Part shown: piece by piece, positions 1 to 12,193 of the stretch | Layout of the letters: each line of letters starts with the position of its first letter | Numbering within the stretch: the stretch's first letter is position 1 | DNA from: Aldrovandia affinis | Lineage: Eukaryota > Chordata > Actinopteri > Notacanthiformes > Halosauridae | NCBI GenBank assembly: GCA_029706075.1 | Contig: JAINUG010000370.1 | Location: forward strand, 301,001 to 365,000 | Direction of reading: 5' to 3' | Length of the DNA stretch: 64,000 nucleotides | Program-made: the position numbers and the translations under genes | The notes under the pieces: generated by a model | Told to the model about the DNA's origin: nothing | Seen by the model: only the letters and a program-made list of their open reading frames with translations | Database searches by the model: none

Positions 1-322
1 ACCGGTTGTATTACGCATTGACCGAGCCTGTGAGCAACACGAATCTGATTTTAAAAGTTTCCGGAGCCTGTTCTATAAGCACGGGGAGTTCACTGGCCTG
101 TGCTGTTGGCCTTTTCCATAAACTGCGATGGATGTCACGCATTGAGCCTACTGTTGTTGATGCATTAAGCCTCCAGTGTCGTAGGTGGCAGCACTGAGCT
201 CGCGAGGGCGAAACCCCGCAACTGTAATGTGAAATGTGGGTGAATAAGGGGAAGCACTAAGTTCCAAATAAATGTTTTATGTGCACCACGTTGTCAAGGA
301 AATGTAACCGAATCCTATAAGT
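1..322. other. No gene recognised
   Basis: Only short chance open frames are seen and no known repeat is recognised. The stretch ends at the target-site duplication of the MITE that follows. Confidence 0.4.
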
Positions 323-525
323 CACAGGTGTCAAACTCATTCCATCGAGGGCCGAGTGTATGCAGGTTTCTGTTGTAACCAATGCACTACACCAGGTGAT
401 TTCACTAATTAGCTCACTTCTTCAACTAAGGAGGGAACCTAATTGAAATCACCTGGTGTAGTGCATTGGTTACAACAGAAACCTGCACACACTCGGCCCT
501 CGATGGAATGAGTTTGACACCCCTG
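323..525. mobile_element. hAT-type MITE, 203 bp, near-perfect foldback
   Basis: The two halves are inverted copies of each other over about 85 bp each. The ends read CACAGGTGTCAAACTCAT and, on the other strand, CAGGGGTGTCAAACTCAT. An 8-bp target duplication CTATAAGT lies at 315-322 and 526-533. The 8-bp duplication and CAGGGGTG-like ends fit hAT transposons. There is no coding capacity, so it must have been moved by a transposase supplied elsewhere. Confidence 0.88.
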
Positions 526-533
526 CTATAAGT

Positions 534-2026
534 ACAGCGTCTGCAGCTAATTTGGGGTCAGTGATAACGAAATTGCCCTGGCTTCCGGGTGATTGTTCAG
601 TAATACGAATTTGACCTAAGTGCATGATCACTAGCTAGCTACTATATTATCTATAGCGACGCTGGCCGTGGTTTTAACACGCCGCGGATATAGAGACATG
701 GCTATAGCTAACGTTAGCTGTATAGAATAGACTGAAGGGTTTATATGACTATGCATTAGATTCATATGAGTTTTATCCAGATTCATAGTTTGTGAAACCA
801 AATTAGCAAAATAATCGCTTTTGTTTTCGGGGAATTGTTACTTCCAGGTGACTCTAACTCAATACAAACTTAGTTTTTTTCTTAAACACAGGTTGAATGA
901 AGTTTGCTAGCTCACAAATTACCGTAAAAAATGGGTCTAATGATATGTATAGAATTGTGCTTTTCACTTTTCATAAACAAAAATTACATTTTTGTTCAAA
1001 ACCGATCCACTGATCTCGTTAATACAAAGGGCGCAGTAAATGGGGTTAATCGGCCAGATCCGTTTAAAGATCAGTTTTCTTTCTTCGGTTTCTTTGCATC
1101 CTAAACATCTGTTGTTTAATTCAGTGACCAACGCACTGTTAATTTCAAGAAAAAACTTTGTACACCACTTAATTGAAAAAAAATAAACAATTAGAAGACA
1201 ATGAACTGTGGTTACACTGACCAGGGATCTGAGTTGCTTCTGTGGTCATGGTCTGAGACAGGCTCTGGTGGGAAACAGATTACTGTGGAATGGTCAGTGA
1301 ACTCGGACAGGACAGACTGCTCGCTGTGGTTCTGCAGTGCAGTGAGGATCATGATTGCTGGGCTAAAATGTCCAAATCTGTAGGTAGGTGACATAACCTG
1401 CCTGTCAAAGTGGCCAAAACCATGACGACACGCTTCCAAAAATGCCCCAAATGTTCAACAACTCTCACTACACCGTTTGTTCAGGGGAAAAAAAGCCACC
1501 TGGCTTCTTAAAACAAACTAGCCAGCAAAGACAGACAAATATGACTATTTCTACTCATGAGCAAGTCCATCTTCCAATTTTAAATGCATGTTTTTATTGA
1601 ATGTACACAATATAAGGAAATAAATATCCCCAAAAAGCCTCAATTCTAAATCCCACAAGTCTGTGCTAAATCAGTGACAGCTGAAAAAAAACAACTGGTA
1701 AGGAGTGGAGGCTTATGGTAGTTTTGTGCCTTTCACCAGGGCCCAGCTGTCTGTCAGTCCACAGTGATTGGTCCATGGACCATTCGATTACTGTTTGGTG
1801 GTGGGAGTGTCCCTGGACCTGGAGGTGTGGCCTGTGATTTGTGCTCTGGGGAGGAAGCTCAGAGCTGTGAAATTCTGTCTGACCTGCCCCCTACTGCAGA
1901 TGCACATCCACATCCAACAGGCACTACACAGCAACACTGCAGGCACACATTGGTGGAGGTGATGATGCACCCATGCCACCATTTTAATATCACCACAATC
2001 TGACTCTGTGCCTGTCTTTGCTTTTG
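534..2026. other. No gene recognised
   Basis: AT-rich intergenic DNA. The open frames near 1201-1440 and 1764-2000 match no family I know and overlap on both strands without codon bias, so I do not call them. Confidence 0.4.
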
Positions 2027-2372
2027 ATAGGCCTCCCGCATGGTCTAGTGGTGTCAACGTTTTTTCCGTCGCACCAGAGTCGGCTCTGGCCGGGAGTGCC
2101 ACCGGGGCTGCAATTGGCTGTCCGCCCCAGGGAGCGGGGAGGGAAGCCGACACAGTTCGCTGTGCACAGGAGTGGTTCTGGGGTGCCGAAATTACAGTCA
2201 ACAGCACGACGAGTGCTGTCTCGGAGGAGGCAGTGCTTCGCCATTGTCACTGCCAGTCACAGGAGTACGGCAGCGAACTACGAGGGAGGGTATTGAACTA
2301 AGCACAGTGGGAGTAATTGGCTACCATTTTGGGAGAAAAACTAGGTAAAATTGGAAAGAAAGAAAGAAATAA
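2027..2372 (+). mobile_element. tRNA-derived SINE copy
   Basis: It starts with a tRNA-like A box (TGGTCTAGTGG) followed by a body shared with copies at 55545-55915, 61728-62095 and 62640-62765. Shared stretches include CAGAGTCGGCTCTGGC and GGCTGTCCGCCCC. It ends in an A-rich GAAAGAAAGAAA tail. The B box of this copy is eroded, while the 62.7-kb copy still shows GGTTCGATTCC. SINEs are transcribed by RNA polymerase III and copied by a partner LINE. Confidence 0.8.
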
Positions 2373-2874
2373 AAATAAGATGTCATAAAAATGGTAAAAC
2401 CCAAACCTTATTATCTTACCAGTCAAAGGGTTTGAGGAGCAGAGATGTCTTGTGTGTGTGTGTGTGTGTGCGTGTGCGTGTGTGTGTGTTGAGCTGTAGT
2501 TAAGATTTAAGCATTTCCCCCTAAACCTGTCAGTTGGACTTGATTGTGCTTTATTTTTTGTCAAATAAACAATGTTTCCCAACAGTCTCTGCACCTGAAT
2601 GATAAACTGGAGATGGAAAACAGGGCAAGTAAGACCTTTCCTGGAAATCATAATCTTTTATGCTAACATGCTAACACTCAGCCTGACTGTCTAAATGTAT
2701 TTCTGAGGTCGCCTCTATTAGCTTGTTTTTTCTTGCAGATTATTTTTTTACCTGCAGAGGAGAGAATACACACTTTCAGCCGCTTTTATTACAATTCATT
2801 AGTTTAGTGTTTCACTCCTTGTGTAAGCCAGCCATGTGAGTTTCATTGCTAATGTTCCTTCATTCTTCCTCTAG
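2373..2874. other. Short (TG)n tract in intergenic DNA
   Basis: An interrupted TG/CG microsatellite lies near 2452-2489. Nothing else is recognised before the splice-acceptor-like CTCTAG at 2869-2874 that opens the NLR pseudogene. Confidence 0.5.
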
Positions 2875-3390
2875 TTGAATGTCTGCGAACAGCACAGGAG
2901 GCATTTAAATCCAAATTGAAGACGAAGTTTCAGAGCATATTGGAGGGGATTGCAAAGCACGGAAACCCAACTCTTCTTAACAGTATTCCCACAGAGCTCT
3001 ACATCACAGAGGGGGACAGTGAGAGGGTCTGTAATGAAGATGAGTTTGATATTGAGTGGCAGTCTTTGATATTCTGTGGCAGTCTTACCTTACAGAGAAT
3101 TGCTGTGGTGCATTGGCCTCAGCCCTCAGCTCAAGCCCCTCACACCTGAGAGAGCTGGACCTGGATCTGAATGACCTCCACGATCCGGGAGTGAAGCTGC
3201 TCTCTGCCGGGCTGGAGAATCCACACTGCAAGCTGGAGAAACTGAGGTGCGTGAGTGCACCTCAGTGCACAAAAGGCAGGACATTTACCAGACCTTGGAG
3301 AGTGAAGAGCTCTACTTCTACTTCTCTCTGTAGGCTGGTGAAGTGTGGAGTCACAGAGAGAGGCACTCTCTCTAAATTACTAAGTTGACT
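2875..3390 (+). pseudogene. NLRC3-like (FISNA/LRR) NOD-like receptor remnant
   Basis: After a polypyrimidine tract and AG, a frame from 2877 reads like the fish-specific NACHT-associated (FISNA) domain. Key strings are FKSKLKTKFQSILEGIAKHG, NPTLLNSIPTELYITEG and a trailing NEDE. Instead of the NACHT ATPase it passes within a few bases into a leucine-rich repeat ([15 protein letters not shown], then [20 protein letters not shown]), which lies in a different frame. A donor at 3246/3247 and an acceptor at 3333/3334 join in phase and rebuild the start of a further LRR ([11 protein letters not shown]), which soon stops. Intact fish members have more than 800 residues with FISNA, NACHT, many LRRs and often B30.2. 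Here the NACHT core and most LRRs are gone. These proteins are cytosolic immune sensors in large, fast-turning families, so a broken copy is no surprise. Confidence 0.8.
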
Positions 3391-4346
3391 CCATGTGAAA
3401 CATCTGCTATCTTACAGGATTACTTATGGTGTTTATATGCTCTCATAAGAAAGATTACACATGATAATACAGCTATAAGTAAATTCTAAACAAATAGTTT
3501 GAGGGCCAAATCCAGCTTAGGTTGCGATGTACAAAGACTGGCTGTCTGTTTCACTCAAACTATATCTGTTCTTACAGGTACTGATAAGATGGGAAGAGCT
3601 GGACACAAATTAGGCTGCAGAAATGTAAGTCAGATGTGAATACAAGACGTGCGCTTGTGACATGAATCACATCTTTCACATTTCAGCATGAAGTCCGAGT
3701 GTGCCTTGAGGGTAACGGAGGCTGTCCTCTCTGAGTGTGCCTGTGCCAATGCCTGTCGCCTCCCTGCTCATCACAGCACACAGAGATCAGATTGTTAATC
3801 AAGTCTAAATGGTTGACCTGAGTAGCCGTTTGATCACCTATCCATGTATTCTACTGGCCATTCCTGGTTTCAGGAGTTCCTCTGTCTCTTCCTCTCAATC
3901 ATCTATTCATATGTCAATGATTGCCTCCATTTGGCCGCACAGATCCTTTGTAATTGTGATATGATTTACCCGTCTGCTTACAGATCAATATCTTACAGTC
4001 CCCCCTTTGATGCTTGTCTTAACATAAAAGCATCACGTATCAGTGGCGATGTTGTCCTGTCTTAGGTTGCTCTTTCACATCCTGAAGAGTCTTACCGGTC
4101 ATGGGAGCAACACCTCTTCCACTGGCATGAATATTCCGTGCATCCGAGGTGATGTTATCCTGCCTTAGGTTGTCCTCCTCCTAGCGAAGGATCTTACCTG
4201 TCTTTGGATCAACATCTTTACACTGGCATCATGCTGGATACTGTCCAGCTCTGACTGATCTTATCACAATTACAATGGGGTGCTCTTTTGTTCAATCAAT
4301 CTACCCGCTAGGGATTGGGACTGGGAGAGTATAAGGACCCCCTAAA
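3391..4346. repeat. Intergenic DNA with a diverged tandem pair near 4045-4230
   Basis: Two units about 103 bp apart share the order GATGTTGTCCTGTCTTAGGTTG, TCTTACCGGTC and ACACTGGCA with many substitutions (about 4047-4130 and 4150-4230). No gene is recognised in the rest. The pair could be part of an unidentified repeat. Confidence 0.45.
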
Positions 4347-4505
4347 CCAGGGGTGTCCAATCTTATCCGAGAAGGGCCAATGTGGGTGCAGGGTTTTGTT
4401 CTAGCCCAGCACTAAACAACTGATTAAACTGATCAAGGGCTTGATTGTAGACCATGATTGGTGAATTAGTTGAATCAGGTGTTTTAGTGCAGGGCTAGAA
4501 CACTT
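4347..4505 (+). mobile_element. hAT-like MITE fragment
   Basis: It starts CCAGGGGTGTCCAATC and has a partly inverted structure (TTTTGTTCTAGCCCAGCACT against AGTGCAGGGCTAGAAC). A related copy lies at 37166-37350 (GGGGTGTCCAATCGTATCCG). Right-end terminal bases are missing here. Confidence 0.65.
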
Positions 4506-5092
4506 ATACAGCACATTATTGAGATTATTCAAGTCTGCTCAAACCTGCTCAAAACCCTGGTCTCCTGGCTCATGCATTACCCAGAAACACTACACACTGG
4601 TCAGGAAATGGCTCACCCTAAGAGGCAAATTGCCATCAAAGTACAAAACAACTCAGTGCTTTGATGCAACAAAGCCACCAGCCTGCTCAACTTTATTGAC
4701 ATTTTTTAGAATAATAGAGTTTGTGCCACGGGGAAGGAATACAGCATCTATTTTCATAAATTGTAATAATACAATCACTGTCTCATCTGTTGTCGCCAAC
4801 GCCCATGAATACGGTGCCCGGGGGGAACTCTCCGCCATGGGGTTCGACAAACACATCAGCGGGGCGATTCTCCTGAGATTCCAAAACTCAAGGTTAAAGT
4901 GGACCCCCCCCCACCAGGTCCTCAGGTCCATATAAATGCACCGATTCCTCTTGAGCTCCTCCCCTTTCTGAGACGGGTGAGAGGAGGCCATCACTGTCAC
5001 GACGGTAAGGTTCAGACGACCCATTCTTGGCAGCTTTCTTTTCTACACGCTGAGCCAGTTTTGTAACTACTGTTGCCATTTTTGGGGGCGGA
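4506..5092. other. No gene recognised
   Basis: Open frames at 4519-4935 (plus) and 4653-5024 (minus) overlap and match nothing I know. A segment resembling a moderately repeated sequence lies around 4780-4960. Confidence 0.3.
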
Positions 5093-5285
5093 ATTGCAGG
5101 ATTGTAGCCCGAGGATTGCAGGTTCAAATCCTGGGTGTTGTGTGTGTGCCATTTGAGGGAGTCTTTTCACTCAGACCTTTCTCAGTAAAGGTATCCAGCT
5201 GTGCAAGCAGACATCAAAAATATATGTCATGTAAATCACTGTGGATAGGGGCATCTGCCAAGCAAATTAATTATAATGATTAATT
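5093..5285 (+). mobile_element. Old tRNA-derived SINE with UnaL2-type tail
   Basis: It has a B-box-like GGTTCAAATCC, then a body with AAAGGTATCCAGCTG, and ends in a mutated form of the UnaL2 3' stem-loop (AATCACTGTGGATAGGGGCATCTGCCAAG). It is diverged, so old. Confidence 0.6.
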
Positions 5286-6034
5286 ATTAATTGATATTAT
5301 TTAGCTAATTTAAAATCTTTGGTCTGCTATGGAATTCCAGATGAGGTGCATCTTCCAAACAGGTACATCTTTCTCTCTGATCCCTCAACAATTTAATACA
5401 GATTCAGGGTGAAGCGTTGAACTGGAAAGAAACAGTTGACAGTAGACTGCCATCATCGTCATCCTCATCATTATAAAAGGTACCGTATAAAAGATATTGC
5501 ACAGGATTTTTGTCATTTTAAGTGGAGTATACATTGAAAAAGATCCCCTCTGTCATGTTTGACAGTAATGCCTGTAAGATTAAATGTTTACAGACCTTTT
5601 ATGGAGGGGATGAGAGCATACAGTCGTAAGCACGTTCTCTCTCGCTCTCTGATGATTGTGTGGTTCGGCAGAATCTGGTCTCCCTCCCATTGGATTCAAT
5701 GGGTCTGAACTACTCTCAATATGGCCCAAATCAGTGATAGAATGCATCAGCATTTGCAGCAGTTTTCAGTTTTTCCAAAAGTCTTATTTTCTTAATGAAA
5801 TTTAACAGTGAATACTGGGTTATTTGGGGAAAATTACTTTTTACATTTTCTGCACGTTGAAATTAATCTCTGTCTTTGGCATTTGGGACAGTTAACAATG
5901 CAGTTCATGGTAAGCAGTTATAAGCAGTAAAGTAAGTCAAGAAGTGAAATCACTGCTGGACTTCCTAGAGTTTTTGAATGGAAAGGTATTCCAAGCAAAC
6001 ATGTACATGCATATGCATGCTTACCTGTACACAT
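5286..6034. other. No gene recognised
   Basis: AT-rich DNA with no long open frame and no repeat I recognise. Confidence 0.4.
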
Positions 6035-6122
6035 GCATACACGCACGGTACTTCAAAATGTATGCATTCAGTACTGTAAATCGCTTTGGATAAAAGCGTT
6101 TGCTAAATAGCATATATTACTT
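6035..6122 (+). mobile_element. 5'-truncated SINE with UnaL2-type 3' tail
   Basis: It shows AAAATGTATGCATTCAGTAC, then CGCTTTGGATAAAAGCG and TTTGCTAAATAGCATATATT. The same block ends the SINEs at 10.0, 48.2, 50.9 and 55.1 kb. Confidence 0.75.
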
Positions 6123-9100
6123 GTTTAAACTTGAGCAAGGCAAGAAGAGTGTGATCGGCTTGTGACAAACAGCAGCTGTGTGGTCCCCTGCTGTGTTCCT
6201 GCAGGGGAGAGGAGCGGGGACCTCAAGGGGCGAGAGGAGAGCTGGGTCTCTCAGATCAGACTCCCAGCACAGGGAGAGTGAGGGCCACAGGGCCCCCACG
6301 GGCGTGGCAATCTGGGGCCCATAGGGACACCACAAGCTGGGATATAAGGGCTGCCATTTCCTCTGTGACCCAGGAATCTAACACACGGCATTCTCGCAAC
6401 ATACCCGCAATGTCACAATAGCGTTCTGACAGCGTTCCTGTACCATTGCAAAAAATCATACTCATAAACTTCTCGCAATGTCACAACAGTAAAATGTAAA
6501 TGTAGTATGCCCATTTCAAATATTGTAACATTTTTTGGTGCTTATTATGCATTAAAACAACAACAACAAATGTTATGAACAAATGATAGTATATACACTT
6601 AAAAACTGATTATGACAACCGTAAAAACGTTTTAAAAATCATCAAAAGGATTAAAATGACAGTATATCTAGAGTGAACCCATCAGTCTAACCAGTTTGTG
6701 CTTGAATTATTCTACGGTGTCTGACGCTACAGAACCTCCTGTGTGCAGAAACACTTTCTAATGTCAATGTGAAATTGACGTTCAGTTCACAACATATTTG
6801 AAATGGATTCCATGGTATACTGTATTAATCGTTTTTAAAATGTTAACTTTGTCAGTAAAAGGTCCCCATAGCCCTCATTTACTTTGACTGAAGAGATTAA
6901 GTGCCTTCAAAAGTCACCTGTTTAAGACCTGTGTATGGTGGTTGCCAAATTTAACCCAAAAGAAAGCAAATAGTGTTTGTGGTGCCAGCGGGTGTAATGA
7001 GTAAACAGCGTTATTGTCCCAAATGCCTTGCAGCCCCCACACTCATAAAAGCAGTCCTGCTGCCTCTGGCAGAACAGGATAACAGAGGGAGCTGCTCTTT
7101 GGACTCTTGACCAAATTACTGAATTACTGTAGTATACTGTAACTTAAGCATTCCCATTTACAGCATAATGATGTGTGGTGTTGTTGGAAAGCTAATGTCA
7201 TGAGCAATGGGTTGGTGTCATTGATGATGTGGTGGTACGGTGTTCGCTTAATAAAGATCTAGGAACAACGTTCAAAAGTGGACGGTGGGAAATGCAAATT
7301 ACCTACACGCCAGCGTCCATCTGTACCACTAATGGTAAACATGGTGTGGTAAGCTTACAGAAATTACGCGTGTTTGTTTTTTGTTGTTACTTTATTGCTG
7401 TTTTGTTGTGATTCGGTCTTTCTTTTGTGTTTTAGGGTTTCCTTTGATATGTGGGGATATAGGGGAGAACGTGGTATGCTTCGAGGGGATTCGTTCATAC
7501 GACCTCCTGCGCATCATACCCGTCTTCAGATTCTGTAATTGTATTATTCAACTTACAACTTGGCTAATACATATTTTCGTTGGCAGCAAGCAAGGATACA
7601 AAAACTTTTTGATAGTAAAACAAAATGAGCTAAGCGGCATATTTTCACCTACAGTTCAGCACCAAACCGAACTACTATCATTGATGATTCTAACTGCTAA
7701 TTACTCATTTGTGTAATAAACGAACTGTGAATGGAATAAAAAATATAGCGATCATAGAACAAGTTGGTTAGCTCTGTTTGACATTAGATAGCAAGCCATC
7801 AGAATACCCAAACAATGTGTGTTCTTATGGTTAGATGAAGTGGCAAACTTCACTATTATAGCGAACCAGCTATGTCGTTAACATTAACTTTCTATCATTC
7901 TGTTTTTTATAACTGGCTAGCTAGCTTGCTAGAGGAAGATAATAATGTTGCACTACAGGCTACATTACAAACCATTATAGATAGCGTTACTTACTGGTTC
8001 AAAAGTACATTTATTTTTGGTATGCTGTAAAAAGTCTACTCCGGATTGTAAATGGCCATCAAACTGGGTGGTTTGTCAAACACCTTAAGGCATCAATATT
8101 TGTCTCTTTTTAAGCGGCTGCAAATTAGCTTTGCCACGGCCAGATCCCACTGGCTGCAGCACAAACACTCTGCCTTAGTGGGCTTCGGGATTTCGGGCTT
8201 CACCAATATTTTGTCCAATATTATGATTCTTCGGAACCTGTCAACGCTCTCTAAGCTAAACAACTCCATCTGTCATTTATTTGGTCGCTTGGCGGAAACG
8301 GACAAAAACACAAAAGTATCAACAGCGTCATGTGGATGGATCAACAAGACATAGGTCTATAGTAAGAAGTACTTGTGAAATTATGGATTTTGGTCAGAGT
8401 GCTCCTTTAAACTTAGGGTAGGTGCACTCCGTAGTCACTAAATGCACTAGTATCGTCGCAACACACATAACTATCCTTATTAGGCTACACATGGGCCAAA
8501 AGGCACGAACGCGTCTCATATAGAGACAGCAATGTGTAGCTACAGAGCCACACAAGGAGAGCTAAGAGGCTGTGGTCTCTTATTTGCATGGTATACCATT
8601 CTATAAGTAACTGTTAACAGAGAGAAAAGTTCATTTTAAGTTAATTGCAGTAGGACATTTTAACTAATTTACCTAATTGGCTTCTGTGCCTGAGTGGGAT
8701 CCAATACCTAGGGCCAGTTTTGTGGTCTGCATTTTCTAGTCGTTCTAGCCTATATGTTTGAATAGTTTGGTGACCAAAGCAAAACAATATTGTAAATGTG
8801 GCCTAATTAAGGCATGTAGTTTTAACCACCGTCGCCTTTGTCTACTTCCAGTTGTATAGGCCTACCTCAGCATGATGTTCGTTTTTTTAATGCAAGGTGT
8901 TTGGAGTTTGTGTTGAAAAGCAGTAGGTGAAAGGGAACGTGCCATTCGATAAAAAAGCGAAAAGGATATAAATAAATGTATTTTCATCATAAAAGGATGA
9001 AAATAACGGTTTAACACTATCTTTTGAAAAGTGGTTCTTGGGAAATGAGAATATAGTTACATAAGTTTGTATATTGTGCAACTGTCAGCACAACCAGCAT

Positions 9101-10022
9101 CACAATTTGTCCCCCCAAAATGTATTATAAATGACCTTATGAATTTCCTTCACCAAACTGCATATTCATAAAACCTCAAATGCAGTTATTGTAAAGTAGG
9201 CCTATTGTTGATTTTGATAGTTGAAATATTAGCAATTTCCCTTTTTTGCTTTTATTTGAGTTCATTTCCAACTCATAAATGAAGCGTAACATTGATAGTT
9301 ATTTCAATTCAGTTTAAAATCTAAATTAACTTAAAATCTCAGTCGTGATATATTTTCTATGTTGATCATTTTGCCATTTGTATTCATTCATTAGACGTAT
9401 TGGTTGCTGCATTTTTGGTACAGTGCATCTTTATTCTCTTTCTTCTCTCTCTCTCACACACACACTTTCTCTCTCTCGGCCGATTTCAAATCAGACTCGT
9501 GATATCTTCATTTTTTAAGTATTTAATATTTGTATGCACTGAATTGTATGCCTTTGATAGCCCCACAGTTGATCATCAAAGCTTACCTAGCAGAATGTCA
9601 ATATATTTCGCGAATGAACTTAACAACCGTATTTGATGCATCTAAGGTCAAGTAATTTTACCGAACAGTAGGCTACACTTTAGGATCAAGAATTAACTTT
9701 CTACCCAAGAGCCATACTTAAGAACATAGAGTAGAATTTTATTTTACCAACTGTAGACTATTTTATTTTTTAAAGTTGCGACTTCATATTTAACGGATTG
9801 CTTCATGTGCAGCCTACACCTCAAAGGCTCCGTGTGGTGCGCTATTTTAACTGTCCGATTCAGTTTCGGAGAATTAATCTGAATCGTTTCCCCACATTGT
9901 GCGAATGTGAATGTGTTACTTCTGCACTTCTTAGCGCTTCATACAAATCACGAAATCACCGGGCTAATGCACGCAGCAACGTGCTGTATTTGAATATCGG
10001 TTCTTTTGCGTCGGCTAGATTA
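6123..10022. other. 3.9 kb without a recognisable gene
   Basis: Mostly AT-rich. The longest frames are 7381-7716 (111 aa) and 8052-8354 (100 aa), both plus strand. Neither matches a family I recognise and neither has flanking splice or promoter signals I can defend. I see no transposon ends here. Confidence 0.35.
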
Positions 10023-10118
10023 GTTCCCCACTGGGGCCACATATACTGAAAATGTATGCATTCACTACTGTAAGTCGCTTTGGATAAAAGCGTCTGCTAA
10101 ATGGCGTATATTATTATT
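10023..10118 (+). mobile_element. 5'-truncated SINE with UnaL2-type 3' tail
   Basis: It begins inside the body (CCCCACTGGGGCCACATATA), continues through GCATTCACTACTGTAAGTCG and GGATAAAAGCGTCTGCTAAA, and ends in an ATT microsatellite. The tRNA head is missing. Confidence 0.8.
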
Positions 10119-10129
10119 ATTATTATTAG

Positions 10130-10560
10130 TTCGTGGACATGCACAATACAGAACGGACATTCTCCCGTACTTCTAGACCGGCGCGTTTTTTATCGCTTCG
10201 TTTGCGTCATGATTTGACTCATGGCTTGCCATACAATGCAGTGTATTTCTAGTTCTGGACTGTAGCTTAAAGTGCGCCTTTGGAGACGGAGATGGAGACA
10301 GCCTAATCGTAGAAGTCTTTGTATGTGTGTGTGGTTTTTTAATCTGCCGAGCCACATGGGGCTTTTAAACCGGTCGGTAAAGTAGGGCGTAGTTAACCCC
10401 CACCGGTCCTGTTTATGGAGAGGGGGATACCGGAGAGAGTCGCGACGAGAGGTACAAAAACAGCTCGAGGGCAGCCCGTGCTGCTGTTTGTGACATTAGC
10501 GCGTGTTGTGTTTTTTCTCTCTCGTCGCGGCACGAGAACTATTATTCAACTGGGCATTAT
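10130..10560. other. CpG-rich stretch with no gene assigned
   Basis: CpG is locally frequent (GGCGCG, TCGCGACGAGAG, CTCGTCGCGGCACG) compared with the AT-rich DNA around it. Parts of 10433-10450 and 10517-10535 are inverted. It could be a promoter or first-exon region of a gene I cannot identify. No splice donor stands out. Confidence 0.3.
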
Positions 10561-10783
10561 AAGAAGAGTAGGCCTAGATAAGAAAACCACGAACTTAATC
10601 CAAGACTACATTAAAATTGCACGTTACTGTTTTAACATCGTTGCTCCAGCTTCTTAAAACTCCTTTCAGTCCCTCCCCTGTACATTTTGAAGTTGACTCA
10701 AAGCCTTTCCTGCAGGCCATTCGATTATCCGTCCATTCGTCACATTTTATCTGAGTTTTATTTCAAAGATGTTTAAGTGTCAC

Positions 10784-11073
10784 CAGGGCTGATGGCTATA
10801 TAACGGGCAGATTTAAGTGGGCCGGTCTAGTTTTGGGCCGGTAGGGCAGTGTGAATTATTATTTTGAATTTAAAAATATATAAATATATATTATACCACG
10901 GACCGGGTGTTCCGAGGGGCCCAATTATTTTTCAGCGTAGCACCCCCCCGTCGACAGAAAATGGGGCCCCGTTTACGTGGCTCGCACCGGGTGCTGGCAA
11001 AAAACGCTACGCCACTGGATGGGCCGGTCTGAGCCAAATGGCAGGGCCTATTTTTTGTCCCAGTCCAGCCCTG
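10784..11073. mobile_element. hAT-like MITE with a second element nested inside
   Basis: The outer ends are CAGGGCTG at 10784 and CAGCCCTG at 11073, with similar but imperfect 8-bp flanks. Inside is a block (GCGTAGCACCCCCCCGTCGA, GACAGAAAATGGGGC, ACGCTACGCCACTG) homologous to the separate hAT-like element at 11433-11714. The same composite, in the other orientation, lies in the right tubulin intron at about 26585-26748, so the nested form itself has been copied. Confidence 0.7.
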
Positions 11074-11432
11074 GTTGTCACCTGATGATCCGATAACTGA
11101 TCTTTAAGAGGGGGGTAGCTCCAACGAGAAACAGTGTGTGGGCTGTTATGTTTAATGATAAATCAAATAAACTTTGAAATAAACGTTCACGACAGGGGCT
11201 GTGCATTTCCACACCAGTGAATGCACATGATACAGGATCATCCTGTAACGACCAATAGACAGAAAGTCCAGGCGACCATCCCGCATTAATCTATAAAAAT
11301 CCTGTCGAATTGAGTGCCACGGTAGTGTCTCCATCGTTGATCCACATTCCGGCGCTGTCACCACCACTCCACCCCGTTTCTGTATATCTTTCCTGTCTGA
11401 TGAAAACCTAAGATGAAACGTTACCTTCTGCA
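11074..11432. other. No gene recognised
   Basis: Spacer between two hAT-like elements. An 8-bp duplication CTTCTGCA at 11425-11432 belongs to the next element. The minus-strand frame crossing this region matches nothing I know. Confidence 0.4.
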
Positions 11433-11714
11433 CAGAGGCGTAGCGTGGGGGGTACAAGTGGTGCAGTCGCACCAGGCGCAAGATTTTGAGGGGCGCAAAA
11501 TGTAAGAAAACGTTAAAAAAAAAACGTTTTTGCACCGCGGACCGGTTTTATTTTCTCGCGCATTGCAGGGTGTTCCGAGGGGCGCAATTATTTTTTCGCG
11601 TAGCACACCCCCCCGGTCCGCGAAATAAATGGACTGGTCGCAGGTTTTTTTGGCGTAGCAGTCGACAGAAAATGGGGCACCGTTTACGTGGCTCGCAAAC
11701 ACGCTACGCCACTG
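11433..11714. mobile_element. hAT-type non-autonomous element, 282 bp
   Basis: The ends are CAGAGGCGTAGCGTG and, inverted, CAGTGGCGTAGCGTG. An 8-bp target duplication CTTCTGCA is perfect on both sides (11425-11432 and 11715-11722). The interior is CpG-rich with GAGGGGCGCAA blocks. Pieces of the same family lie at 10.9, 26.6 and 42.5 kb. It has no transposase. Confidence 0.88.
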
Positions 11715-12193
11715 CTTCTGCACTGGGCAATTTTACAAGTTTTAGTTTATTCTCCGTGTAAATCATTTTTTCAGTCCTCTTGGTAAACAGTTGGTGGACA
11801 GAAATCCTCCATTTACTAATGTTCTGCGCATCAGTGTTGAGCAATATATAAACGTTAAAGCTATATAATATATCATTATTAATATACATAATTAAATATA
11901 TTGATTATATCAAAGACATATATATGTATATATATATATACAATTTATAAATGTTGTTTCATTTTTATATAATTATAAATACACATAAACATTACAGTTC
12001 TTTTCAGGATTGACCACGCACCATAACCTTAATTATGGTCACTGAATGGGTCTTTAGCATTTTATTTAAAGTAAGTGATTACACATTGATCTTTCTGACC
12101 CCAGTTAGAGGCTAATAAACGGTGCACGGGTTTAAAATGTGTTCGTTATGCTTTTGTCTCGTCTCTCTGTCAAAGTGACCGCGAGGGGCCCCA
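11715..12193. other. Upstream region of the GPCR gene
   Basis: AT-rich, with an (AT/TA)n-rich stretch at about 11840-11960. No defensible promoter motif was picked out. The 5' UTR of the GPCR presumably starts here. Confidence 0.35.

Noticed and set aside
8052-8354. 100-aa frame MAIKLGGLSNTLRHQYLSLF...
   Set aside because: No known family, no splice or promoter evidence, length within chance for 64 kb.
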